DNA of 64,000 nucleotides from Rhynchopus euleeides. Taxonomy: Eukaryota > Euglenozoa > Diplonemea > Diplonemida > Diplonemidae. A program made the translations under genes and the position numbers. Position 1 is the stretch's first letter. Every line of letters starts with the position of its first letter. The notes under the pieces were generated by a model. It did no database searches and was not told the origin of the DNA. It saw nothing but the letters and a program-made list of their open reading frames with translations. The stretch is from positions 1,798,001-1,862,000 of the forward strand of contig OY723272.1 of assembly GCA_963210315.1 (NCBI GenBank), written 5' to 3'. Shown in pieces: positions 10,867 to 19,870 of the stretch.

Positions 10867-11165
10867 CAACATTTTTTTGCACCCGGAAAATGTGTTCTTT
10901 TGACTGTTTGAGCACATCCAAGACCGGGAACATAGAAGAATTCTGCCAATGCCAAGTAGGGTCACAATAAAACCCAAAGGAAAATGGTGCAAAAAAGTAG
11001 TGACCACCACCCCCATCCCCACCTCCGGGTGCAAAATTTTTTTTGGCCACGGAAAATGTGTTCTTTTGAATGTTTGAGCACATCCAAGACCGGGAACATA
11101 AAAATTTTCTGCCAATACCAAGTAGGGTCACAATAAAAACCAAAGGAAAATAGTGCAAAAAAATA
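10867..11165 (+). repeat. Tandem duplication of a ~160-bp unit
   Basis: The segment AAAATGTGTTCTTTTGA...GAGCACATCCAAGACCGGGAACATA...AAGTAGGGTCACAATAAAA...GTGCAAAAAA occurs twice (10867-10998 and 11030-11165) with small differences. It directly follows the GC-palindrome copies, suggesting one minisatellite-like block. Confidence 0.75.
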
Positions 11166-11465
11166 GTGCAAAAAAATATTTTTTCCCCAAATTCCTATTT
11201 TCATTCCGTGAAATAGATACACGCCTGGTTGTTGCCACGGGGTTTTTTTTGTCCCTTTGCCGCCTGGACACAGATACATTTATTTTTCGCTTCTGCACAC
11301 GAAGATGACACCTCTCTAGCTTCTAGCTTCCAACACAACAAAAAAAAATGAACCAACAACATTCGGCGGAGCTGTCCCACTGTACCCCAGACCTCTCTGT
11401 CCGACATTTTCTCGGTGCGGGCCCCAGGCATTCTTACTGAACAACACACACAAATCCACCTTCAA

Positions 11466-11488
11466 GATGCTCAAAGACTCTCTCGTAA
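11466..11488 (+). other. Possible tiny first exon or upstream ORF before the phosphatase gene
   Basis: An ATG (MLKDSL) runs six codons into a consensus 5' splice site GTAAGT at 11484. If spliced to the CTGCAG acceptor at 12000-12005 it would not be in frame with the phosphatase; spliced to the AG at 12011-12012 it would be. It may equally be a non-coding 5' exon. Confidence 0.25.
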
Positions 11489-12015
11489 GTAACCGCCGTA
11501 CCCAACATACACAGAGATGCAGTATTCCCCAACTCTAAACACAGGGAACACAAAGGGTGTTGGGGGTGGGTGTGCAATATTCCTGCCCCCCACTGGGCGA
11601 CACTTGGGTAGGTGTGTGTGAAGGGGGGAGGGGGGCGGATAAAGGGTGGTGGTGGTGACGGTGCGTCTCACCCTCCTCCGCACATGTGGCAGTGGAGGTG
11701 GCACCAGAGCTCTGACCCCCTGGTGTGGATATCTACCCCCGCCCCACACACTCCACAAATAAAAAGAGCTTAACAGCGTGCGTGTGTGTCTGTGTGGTAG
11801 TGGCTCAAGGAGAGACTGGGGGCTGGGCTGGGGCTGGGGCGCCCCCCCCCCCCCCCCCCCCCCCTACGGGTTTGGTTGCCTCTCAGGACGGCTCACACCC
11901 CCCTCCCCTTCCCCTTCCCCTTCCCCGCCCACCCTCTCCTTTCCCGACCCAAGCCTTGTCTTTCACTGCGCCACCGCCTCCACTACCACCACCGACACCC
12001 TGCAGGCTGGAGGCC

Positions 12016-13818
12016 ATGGCGATGCTCGCTGCCTCCCACGGGGAGGAGTACGAGCGGTATCACCGCAGACAGGGCCTGACGGTCGCAGAGGCTGTGCGGA
12101 ACCACTGGGGTGAGGCGCAGCCCCAGGCCCAGGCAAGCGCCACATCCGCGCTCAGCTTCGCTGCAGGGATCGCATCCGATGCAGCACGCACCCTGAGGGG
12201 CGCTGCGTCTGAGCTGTATGAAGCTGGGTGGGGCCTCTCGCATAAGCTGCGCAACGTCGACGCCACAACCGAGCTGTCCACCACCCTGGGGCGTGACGCG
12301 GCAGGCGTGAAGGACGAAGACAAGGCACTCCCTGGTGGGGTCGATCCGGAGAAGGAGGGACACCCTGACGACCTGGTTCTCGAGAGCTGGGCGCACTGCG
12401 TCAGCAAGGCGAAGTATGCACCCAGCCAGGATGACTACGTCGAGCGTGCGCAGGGTGTGATCCAGGTGAGGCGGCGGCATATGTGGAGGAAGCGGACGTC
12501 GTGGATTGCGCTGGACTGCGGGGAGGACTCCTTCTTCGTGTCGAACAACCGGAAGGTGGTGGGGATCGCGGACGGCGTGGGCGGGTGGCGCTCCACCAAC
12601 ATCGACCCCGCGGAGGTGAGCAACTACCTCATGGAGTACGGCAAGAAGCTGTCGGAGGGGGACCGCAACAACACGGACCCCCTGGACCTGATGACCCAGG
12701 CGTGGCATGAGGTTGTCGACTCCGGGAAGGTGCGCGGGGGGAGCACGACGGCTCTTTTCGCCACAATCGAGTCGAGCGACAACTCGCGGGCGCGCGAGGG
12801 GCAGGCGCGCGGCAAGCTGCGCATCGCCAACCTGGGGGACTCGGGGCTGCTGCTCTTCCGCAACAACCAGGTGCAGTACCGCGCGCGGGAGCTGCAGCAC
12901 CGCTTCAACGCACCCTACCAGCTGGCCATTATCCCCCGCAAACATAAGGACCGGGACTGCATCTCTGACCCGCCTTCAAAGGCCTGGCAGGATACCGTGG
13001 ATGTGAAGGAGGATGACATCGTCCTGCTCGGCACTGATGGTCTGTTCGACAACGTGCACAACACGGAGCTCAAGAACCAGTGTGACAGCGTGCTGAACAC
13101 CACAGGGGAGTACGGCGACTACTACACACCCTTCGGAAAGTGGAACCGCAACAGCAAGGGCAGGATGTACGCAAAGGATGTCGTCACCACCATGGTGGAC
13201 AGCGCATCGTTGAACGCCTCGTCGCGCACCTACATGACGCCCTTCTCCTACGGGCTGATGGAGGCGGGTGTCGCTTCCTCCACAGAGGCGCGTGGTATGG
13301 CAGGGCGCGGGGCTGCTCTGGTGGGTGGGGCTGGGGGTGGGGGGTGGAGCCGCTGTGGCATCGCTTCCTGTTGGGGGGTGGGGGGTGCTGAATACCAATG
13401 ATCAACATCATGTACAACACACAGGTGGGAAGCCCGATGACATCACGGTTGTGCTCGCGCGTGTCGTGCGCCGGAAGAACTGGCGTGAGGCAAAGGGCAG
13501 GGGCGGTGGCGAGGCAGGATCCATCCGCGATGTATGTGCACATGACGCGCCACGCGCTTTAGTTGTTTTCGGCGTATCCAACTCGGGGAAACTTTATGTG
13601 CCTTTAGCTGGGTCTTGCGACCCCACTCACACCACTTCATCAGACCGGGGGAGTGGTGTACACAACGAGTGGGGTCTGCGTTCCAACAAACCAGCAGACC
13701 GCACCAAGTGGACTCTCTGTTGCTGCCTCTGCATCCACACAACCACGCACACCTCCATCTGTAGATTGGCGGGAAGTTCTACGGCTACACCAACATCGCG
13801 CCACCGAAGATCATGTAG
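12016..13818 (+). CDS. PP2C-type protein phosphatase, PPTC7/Azr1 subfamily, three exons
   Basis: Exons 12016-13294, 13425-13531 and 13765-13818 join to 479 aa; introns are GTATGG...ACACAG (130 nt) and GTATGT...CTGTAG (233 nt). The first junction rebuilds the family motif GGKPDDITVVLARVV, which confirms it. PP2C landmarks: ALDCGEDSFFV, GIADGVGGW (metal Asp), GSTTALFATIE, IANLGDSGLLLF, LLGTDGLFDNV (metal Asp) and KPDD (metal Asp). Human PPTC7 is a metal-dependent Ser/Thr phosphatase of the mitochondrial matrix; the ~125-residue N-terminal extension here may hold targeting. Exon 3 adds only IGGKFYGYTNIAPPKIM. The start follows a pyrimidine tract and CTGCAG at 12000-12005. Intron 2 holds a strong hairpin. 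Confidence 0.9.
13619..13676 (+). repeat. Stable two-part hairpin inside phosphatase intron 2
   Basis: GACCCCACTC (13619-13628) pairs perfectly with GAGTGGGGTC (13667-13676), and ACACCACT (13629-13636) with AGTGGTGT (13652-13659). The inner part matches the hairpin core at 9754-9796. It could shorten the effective intron or be a mobile hairpin. Confidence 0.7.
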
Positions 13819-14542
13819 ATTTCACAACCCACGCTGCTTGCAGCCACTGCAAGCCGCCGCGCTGGGCTGAGGTGGTGCTGATTTTTGGGGGAGGGGGGGA
13901 GGGGGGCGGAAAGGCTGTAACGGGGGTGGGGTGGGGGGGGGGGTATGGGTATTGCTCCTACCCTCCTATTTCCAACAGGATGGGTGTATTGTTTCGCGTA
14001 TTGCAGCAGAGATCTCCCCCCCCTCCCCCCCGTCAAGCGCGAGGGGGCGGGGGGGATGGCGGGTGTGCTGCTGAGTGCGTTTCGGCACTCCTCCCGAAAG
14101 GATTCACGTGTCTTCTCTCTGGCCCGACGTGGCTTCTCCTCTGTGGAAGCCCCCACACCTAGCCCTGGACTGCTGCTGCTGCAGGCACCCGCCCCGGCAA
14201 GGGGCGGGGGGTGATGGGGTGTGTGGGTGTGTGTGTGCCAGGGAAGTCCTATCCGAGTCTAGCCTTGAATCCCATCCCCCCCCCCCCCCTCCCGGCCAAC
14301 GATGCGATGTGATGAACGGGCCATACTGTCCCCACCCCCCACCACCACCCCCACTTCTTTTTTTTGGAAGAACAGCTAGCTTTTCGCACTAAAAAAGACT
14401 CGTGACAGCTTTCGGTGTCTGCACCTCACCGCACACTGCAGGGCCACGCAGGGGTCCTGTCCTTTGGAGGCGGTGCCAACGCGCAGCCGCCTTTCAAAGA
14501 GGGCACGGCTGCAGGGCGTTGGGGGGCGTAGGGGAGGTAACA
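13819..14542. other. Intergenic, G/C-run rich
   Basis: G-runs (13885-13945) and C-runs (14015-14035, 14275-14345) alternate. No coding signal until the pyrimidine/AG region before 14543. Confidence 0.4.
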
Positions 14543-14996
14543 ATGTACGGGTCACGCAGACTTGCGCGGAGCTATCTGTACGGCATGGGGCCCTCGGTGC
14601 AGCGGGATCTGGCCTGGCGGAACTGGCGCCGGGAGGTGATGGCTCGTGAGATTGACGACTATCTTTCTCCTGAGGCCTGCAGGGAATACCGGTCGGCCTG
14701 GGAGGACTTCTTCATGGACCACGAGGTGTGTGCTGGTTTTCGAAAGGCCCATCCCAGTGTGGGCGTGTTGCTCTGTGACACTTTGTGTGCCAGAACTGCG
14801 TTGCTTTGCACAGGCCTCATCGCTACAGAGGGCACTTTGGGAGGGGTATACTATTATCATGTCCTCTGCATTGCCACCACCGCCACCACCGCCACAGGGT
14901 GCCATGGAGCTTCCTTGCAGCGTGGAGCGCAAGAAGTTCACAAACTTTGTGAACATCTACTTCTCTCTCACCGATGAGGACGACGAGGGCCACTGA
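14543..14996 (+). CDS. Conserved-looking small protein, two exons (93 aa), function unknown
   Basis: Exons 14543-14725 (61 codons) and 14898-14996 flank a 172-nt phase-0 intron GTGTGT...GCCACAG. The joined product starts MYGSRRLARSYLYGMG and ends TNFVNIYFSLTDEDDEGH. The first ~25 residues are Arg/Ser/Tyr-rich with no acid before Asp22, so mitochondrial import is plausible. The middle (REIDDYLSPEACREYRSAWEDFF) is predicted helical, as in small respiratory-complex or ATP-synthase subunits, but I recognise no family. An AG acceptor lies at 14513-14514. An AATAAA at about 15356 may end the transcript. The frame is also open upstream to 14402. Confidence 0.65.
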
Positions 14997-15381
14997 GGCG
15001 CCCTCCCCACCCCGTGAGCCCCGGGGCATGTCAAAATATCCCCCAGGGGCTAGCCGCGCCCGCCCTCCAACACCCTCTCTCTGGCCTACTCTCCCACGCC
15101 TGGAGGCGTGGGAGCTGCGTTGTAGCCAGACGGGTGTTGCGGGAAGCTGCCGCCTTATTTTTTTGCCCGGTTTGGACAAAACCACTGCAAACTCCTGAAG
15201 GGACAGCCGCTGGAGGAGATTCAGATGGCTGGCTGGATATGCTGTTGGGCTCACTACGGCTGAGGCGGGTTTGGTGCGTGTGGACCACCCACCTCTCAAA
15301 AGTCACCTCAAAGAGCAGCGTTGGGCGTGCTCGGGTGGTGCTCCACACCACTCCAAAATAAAGATTCACGTGTGTGTGGGT
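14997..15381. other. 3' flank of the 93-aa gene
   Basis: No gene seen. A GGCGTGGGAG/CTCCCACGCC hairpin lies near 15088-15112 and an AATAAA at about 15356. Confidence 0.4.
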
Positions 15382-16185
15382 CTAGAGGCACACATCACAG
15401 GTTAGAGATGCTTGTGTCCACGGGAAAAACCTCGAAGGAACCCCGAGAGGTATCTTCCGGGTTGGGGGTCCTCCTGGGGGTGAGATGGGGGCGCGCGTTA
15501 GGCGTGAGGTGGGTGTGGTCCTTCTCGGCATTCTCTCCCCTCCATCACTTTCTGAACCCCCCCCCCCCCCCAGGCAAGGAGGTTCGGTTCTTGCGGAACG
15601 AAAACGAAAAAAATGAATGCGCGCCGGAGGGGGGGGGGAGGGGCAGGGCTTCCCACAATCTTCATCCCTCCAAAAAGTCACGACGATTTTTTCCACAGAA
15701 AAAAAGGCTCTCAAAAAAAAATTTCCGCCGCGCGCTTCGCGCGCGGCGGCTTCGGCCATGATGCTCGGTGGGCCATGCGGCCGGGTCACAGGTTGCGCCA
15801 CATCTTGCGGCGACTCCTCTTCATCTTCAGAGAGAGGGTAGTCCAGCAGCTCTGGGGTGGCGGTCCGCTGCCTCTTCAGGTCGGGGGGCTGTGAGCGAGA
15901 CCGCGACCGCGACCGCGACCGCGAGCCAGAGGGCTGGGGCACTGGAGGCGCAGGGGCAGGACCCGGGGCAGATGCAGGAAGGACACGCTTGTTCCGCTTG
16001 TCGTCCTTTTCGATGAAGTCCAGGAGGGCTTTCTTCGACTGGTACGCCTTGGGGAGTTGAATGTGGCGGTACCGAGCCTGCTCAAGCAGGATGTCGCGGT
16101 CTTTCTGGAATGCCGAGTAATCCAGGCGGATCTTGGATGCGTCGACATTCCTTCTTGCACCGAAGCCAAAAGCCGCCAGTGACAT
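15382..16185 (-). CDS. Unknown ORF with Ser-Arg repeats (MSLAAFGFG...)
   Basis: 267 codons from the ATG at 16185. Residues 1-75 look like real coding sequence: MSLAAFGFGARRNVDASKIR, then SAFQKDRDILLEQARYRHIQ and LLDFIEKDDKRNKR. A proline-rich stretch and a (SR)n tract encoded by CGCGAC-type repeats follow, then LLDYPLSEDEEESPQD. After about residue 145 (below 15750) the composition turns to low complexity beside a CCGCCGCGCGC hairpin, so the true 3' end may lie near there or behind an intron. It is the only minus-strand ORF in the left half, and could be a host nuclear protein or an element protein. No family recognised. Confidence 0.45.
   Translation of the reverse strand: MSLAAFGFGARRNVDASKIRLDYSAFQKDRDILLEQARYRHIQLPKAYQSKKALLDFIEKDDKRNKRVLPASAPGPAPAPPVPQPSGSRSRSRSRSRSQPPDLKRQRTATPELLDYPLSEDEEESPQDVAQPVTRPHGPPSIMAEAAAREARGGNFFLRAFFSVEKIVVTFWRDEDCGKPCPSPPPPARIHFFRFRSARTEPPCLGGGGGSESDGGERMPRRTTPTSRLTRAPISPPGGPPTRKIPLGVPSRFFPWTQASLTCDVCL
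15725..15752. repeat. GC-rich perfect hairpin
   Basis: CCGCCGCGCGC-TTC-GCGCGCGGCGG, an 11-bp stem with a tiny loop flanked by A-runs. It may mark an element boundary. Confidence 0.6.
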
Positions 16186-16280
16186 GTTGTGGGAAGGGAT
16201 ATGGGGGTTGGATGAAACTGTGCGGGTGATGAGTGTAGATCGAACAGAAGGAGGGATGCGGGGATGGACCTGCGTGCGCA

Positions 16281-16337
16281 GTGGCGAACATCGTGTGGGG
16301 GAGGCGGGTCGACCTGCGTGTGCAGTAGCAAACATCC
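16281..16337. repeat. Short tandem duplication (~50 bp)
   Basis: GACCTGCGTGYGCAGTRGC plus AAACATC-like tail appears twice, just upstream (on the minus strand) of the SR-rich ORF. Confidence 0.55.
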
Positions 16338-16460
16338 AATTCCTGAACGATTTTGAGCCTTTCTTGCGACGTCGGATGGCGTCTCAGTGCTGGGCGGAAA
16401 CCTTTCATGCAACAAGCTGTATGCCTGGTAGAACCAGGCCAAACCGGGAAGCCCAAAAAT

Positions 16461-16600
16461 GAGGAAAATCCTCAGCCCCCCAAAAAAAATTTTCGAAGAA
16501 AATCCTCAGCCCCCCAAAAAAAAATCTAGAAGAAAATCGTCAATCCCAAAAAGTGGGAAAATGGGGGGGGAAAAAAAGACGATTTCTTCGGGAAAATCGT
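16461..16600. repeat. Short tandem repeat AGAAAATCCTCAGCCCCCCA-type
   Basis: GAAAATCCTCAGCCCCCCAA followed by an A-run and TTCGAAG/CTAGAAG recurs two to three times. Confidence 0.55.
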
Positions 16601-16793
16601 CTTAGGGGAAGCCCTGGGGAGGGGGGCGTGTCCAAATTTTTTGGAAGCATTCCGCGGTGGACACGGTGGGATCTTGTAAATTTTACATGTATAACTACAA
16701 GTATATACATGTATTATACATGTATAATACTTGCATGTCAACTATTATACATGTATAATACCGTATACGTAAATATTTTGGAACGTAAATATT

Positions 16794-17882
16794 ATGGAAC
16801 GTAAATATTTTGGAACGCTGGTGGGTTGGCGTTCCAGATTTTTTTCGTTCCATAATATTTACAGGGCTTTCTGCGACTCGGGGACTTGGACCAGGTGATC
16901 GGACGGCGTACAGAGTCCCTGACGGGACCTACTCGTGCACTTTTCGCGCGATTCCTGACGCAAGCCGTCCTCACCACCGAGTCCCGAACTGGCCCTGTAA
17001 ATATTTTGGAACGTAAATATTATGGAACGGACCGGCCAAAAATGGGCCCGTTCCATAATATTTACGTTCCATAATATTTACGTATACGGTACATGTATAT
17101 GCCTGAAATATACATGTAAAATACATGTATATCAAGTAAAAATACATGTATAATACTTGCATGTCAACTATTATACATGTATCTTTACTTGATATACATG
17201 TATTTTACATGTATATTTCATGCATTTACATGTATTTTACATGTATAATACTTGTCATGCAAGTATTATACATGTAAAATACTTGCATGACAAGTAAAAT
17301 ACATGTATAATACTTGCATGACAAGTAAAATACTTGCATGCAAGTAAAATACATGTATTTTACTTGCATGCAAGTATTTTACTTGTCATGCAAGTATTTT
17401 ACATGTATAATACTTGCATGACAAGTATTATACATGTAAAATACATGTAAATGCATGAAATATACATGTAAAATACATGTATATCAAGTAAAGATACATG
17501 TATAATAGTTGACATGCAAGTATTATACATGTATTTTTACTTGATATACATGTATTTTACATGTATATTTCAGGCATATACATGTACCGTATACGTAAAT
17601 ATTATGGAACGTAAATATTATGGAACGGGCCCATTTTTGGCCGGTCCGTTCCATAATATTTACGTTCCAAAATATTTACAGGGCCAGTTCGGGACTCGGT
17701 GGTGAGGACGGCTTGCGTCAGGAATCGCGCGAAAAGTGCACGAGTAGGTCCCGTCAGGGACTCTGTACGCCGTCCGATCACCTGGTCCAAGTCCCCGAGT
17801 CGCAGAAAGCCCTGTAAATATTATGGAACGAAAAAAATATGGAACGCCAACCCACCAGCGTTCCAAAATATTTACGTTCCAT
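16794..17882. repeat. 1.09-kb near-perfect palindrome
   Basis: The two halves are inverse copies about a centre near 17338, with only scattered mismatches. Each arm has (outside to inside) a GTAAATATTWTGGAACG repeat, a ~120-bp GC-moderate segment (CGACTCGGGGACTTGGACCA...), another GGAACG repeat pair, then a dense run of ATACATGTAT, TACTTGCATG and ACATGTAAAA words to the centre. Identical 63-codon ORFs in mirror position are by-products. Confidence 0.9.
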
Positions 17883-18184
17883 TGGTGCCCCTGATTTACC
17901 CCTTTTTCACTACGCACAAACTACGCAATCTGGGGGGGGGGTCTCGCTTTTTGGTCCCCCCCCAGTTTTTTTTGGTCCCCCTTTCTGTGTGGCTACTGAG
18001 ACAGGACTGGAGGCACTGCGCTGACCGAGCAAAAAATTATTGCCAGAACTCACTATACACCGTACGAAAGAACGCACGACATGTGGGGCGGGACTCCAGA
18101 AACACCTGGGCAAGGTTGCCCCATGCCCAGAAACACCTGAGAAGGAAGTGAGTTCCAGGAGCCGCGTAGAACACCCTCGAGATT

Positions 18185-18502
18185 GTGAATGATGATACGA
18201 TCACAGCCTTCAGGGCGCTGCGAGGTGCCACCCTGAAGGTGGCCCTTGACATCAAGGAGAGCGTCGGCCGAGGGGTCGACGAAAAGCTGAAGAAGGCGCT
18301 ACTGGCACTGGATCCCGCGGGGTATACGGAGGTCACCGCCACACAGGCAACCTCCGCTGACAACGTCCAGGAGACGTTATCCGAGGGGATCACAACGGCA
18401 CTAGAGATCTGTGTCACGGGATCCAGGCGCCCACTCTCCCTCGACGGTCTGGGGATTGTTGTTGGGTATGGTGTCGTTTCCTGCAGCTGCAAAAAAGCGT
18501 AG
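18185..18502 (+). CDS. Unknown short ORF inside the foldback structure
   Basis: 105 codons, MNDDTITAFRALRGATLKVA..., amphipathic, then DNVQETLSEGITTALEICVT. Codon composition looks protein-like over residues 1-80. No family recognised. It may be a fragment of an element protein; a second coding-like piece follows at 18583-18780 in another frame. Confidence 0.3.
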   Translation: MNDDTITAFRALRGATLKVALDIKESVGRGVDEKLKKALLALDPAGYTEVTATQATSADNVQETLSEGITTALEICVTGSRRPLSLDGLGIVVGYGVVSCSCKKA

Positions 18503-18513
18503 CAACTGTGCTT

Positions 18514-18620
18514 CCTTCTTCCTTAATGATGCGTTGACGCTTCCACCCGGAGGAGCTGAAGCAGGCACCGCTTAATGATGCGTTGATGCTTCCACCCGAC
18601 GAGCTGAAGCAGGCACCGCG
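18514..18620 (+). repeat. ~50-bp tandem duplication
   Basis: TTAATGATGCGTTGAYGCTT plus CCACCCG-RR-GAGCTGAAGCAGGCACCGC occurs twice in a row, with a 3-nt difference in the middle. Confidence 0.8.
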
Positions 18621-18780
18621 CCAAAGGGCACCCCCAAAGAGACCTGCAAAGACTGCGTCGAAACCCGCACCGAAGGCTGCCAGCGCTGCAGCACCTGAAG
18701 AACCTGCAGCACCTGAAGCGCCTGCACCCTCACTGACCCCGGAACAGCAAGAACTCCTTGAGTTTGGGGTCCCGGCATAG
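18583..18780 (+). CDS. Ala/Pro-rich short ORF, unknown
   Basis: 65 codons: Lys/Pro-rich start (LKQAPRQRAPPKRPAKTASK), Ala-Pro repeats, then LTPEQQELLEFGVPA. It may be the C-terminal tail of the ORF at 18185-18502, separated by the tandem duplication. Weak support. Confidence 0.25.
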   Translation: MMLPPDELKQAPRQRAPPKRPAKTASKPAPKAASAAAPEEPAAPEAPAPSLTPEQQELLEFGVPA

Positions 18781-19139
18781 AGACAGAGAATGGCTGAGTA
18801 AATCAAAAAATGAGACCCCCCCCCCCCCTTTTCACTACGCACAAACTACGCAATATGGGGTCGTCAGGGGCACCATATACGGTACATGTATTTTACATGT
18901 ATATTTCAGGCATATACAGTGGTTACGCTCCGCATGCGGAACATGCGGATTTCCGTAGGGTATTTTTTTTGGCGAAATCCGTACGTACGGTTTCCACATG
19001 CGGATTTCCGCATGTGCCTGGGTAATTTTCCCCGCCTCCCCCTCCGAACGTCAACCAAGCGTCAAACCATATACACTGGGGCGACGCTAAACTAGCGTTA
19101 CACCGGGTCGATAGTCGACGTCGATGAGGTTTTGCAGGA

Positions 19140-19365
19140 ACAGATGCTCACTACCGTGGCCTCCGGCGGCTGGGGGGCTCCGCCCCCCAGACCCCCCTGT
19201 AGTGTGCGTCTCGTACTCCGATCTCATAAGGTCAGGGAATCCAACCACTCCAGTAGTCTCAGGAGGACGCAGCCAATTCACACAGAATCTGTACGACCAC
19301 AATGAACAGATGTTCACTACCGTGGCCTCCGGTGGCTGGGGGCTCCGCCCCCCAGACCCCCCACG
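19140..19365 (-). repeat. Two more GC-palindrome repeat copies, inverted relative to 10.6 kb
   Basis: Copies at about 19140-19201 and 19303-19365 carry TACCGTGGCCTCCGGYGGCT then the GGGGGCTCCGCCCCC stem. Their ~163-bp spacing matches the pair at 10581-10803, so the unit moves or amplifies as a pair. Confidence 0.8.
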
Positions 19366-19870
19366 TAGCGTGTGCCCGCCTAGTGACCAAGTCCTGGGTG
19401 GGTGCCGTCCGCAATAATTTTCAACTGAAAAAAACGGCACGTGCGGTTTTCCGTATGTAATTGTTTTTGCGTTTCCAAAACTGCGTAACCACTGGGCATA
19501 TACATGTATTATACATGTATAATAGTTGACATGCAAGTATTATACATGTATAATACATGTATATACTTGTAGTTATACATGTAAAATTTACAAGATCCCA
19601 CCGTGGAAGAAATACCCCCCCCCCTCTCCCCCTCCCCCCCTCGCGACACACCCTCCCATTGTGCATTGATCTGCCTTGTACAACACATCTGGTGTAGTGA
19701 CTACAAAAAGGACTAACATTGCAAGAAGAAACTCTCGACGATCAAACCCCCCCCCCTCCTCCTCCTCCTCCCCCCACACTGTGCCCCATCCCCGACAGAC
19801 CACAGAGGGTGGTGTGGGCAGGCAGAGCGGGCGGGGCGGGGTGGTCTGGTGTGCCGCCACGCGCCGCACG

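Larger units (their letters stand above)
16662..19605. mobile_element. Large foldback structure bounded by ~100-bp inverted repeats
   Basis: The left arm (about 16662-16760) begins CACGGTGGGATCTTGTAAAT and continues with ATACATGTAT-type words. Its inverse copy occupies about 19507-19605 with near identity over ~100 bp. Between the arms lie a 1.1-kb palindrome, two short ORFs, direct repeats of TTTTCACTACGCACAAACTA (about 17907 and 18829) and a pair of GC-palindrome repeats. It may be one composite foldback transposon or nested insertions. Confidence 0.7.

Noticed and set aside
11983-12945. 320-codon minus-strand frame
   Set aside because: Shadow of the PP2C gene, whose plus-strand motifs are unambiguous.
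16971-17705. Mirror-image 63-codon ORFs
   Set aside because: They are produced by the palindrome reading the same repeat words on both strands.
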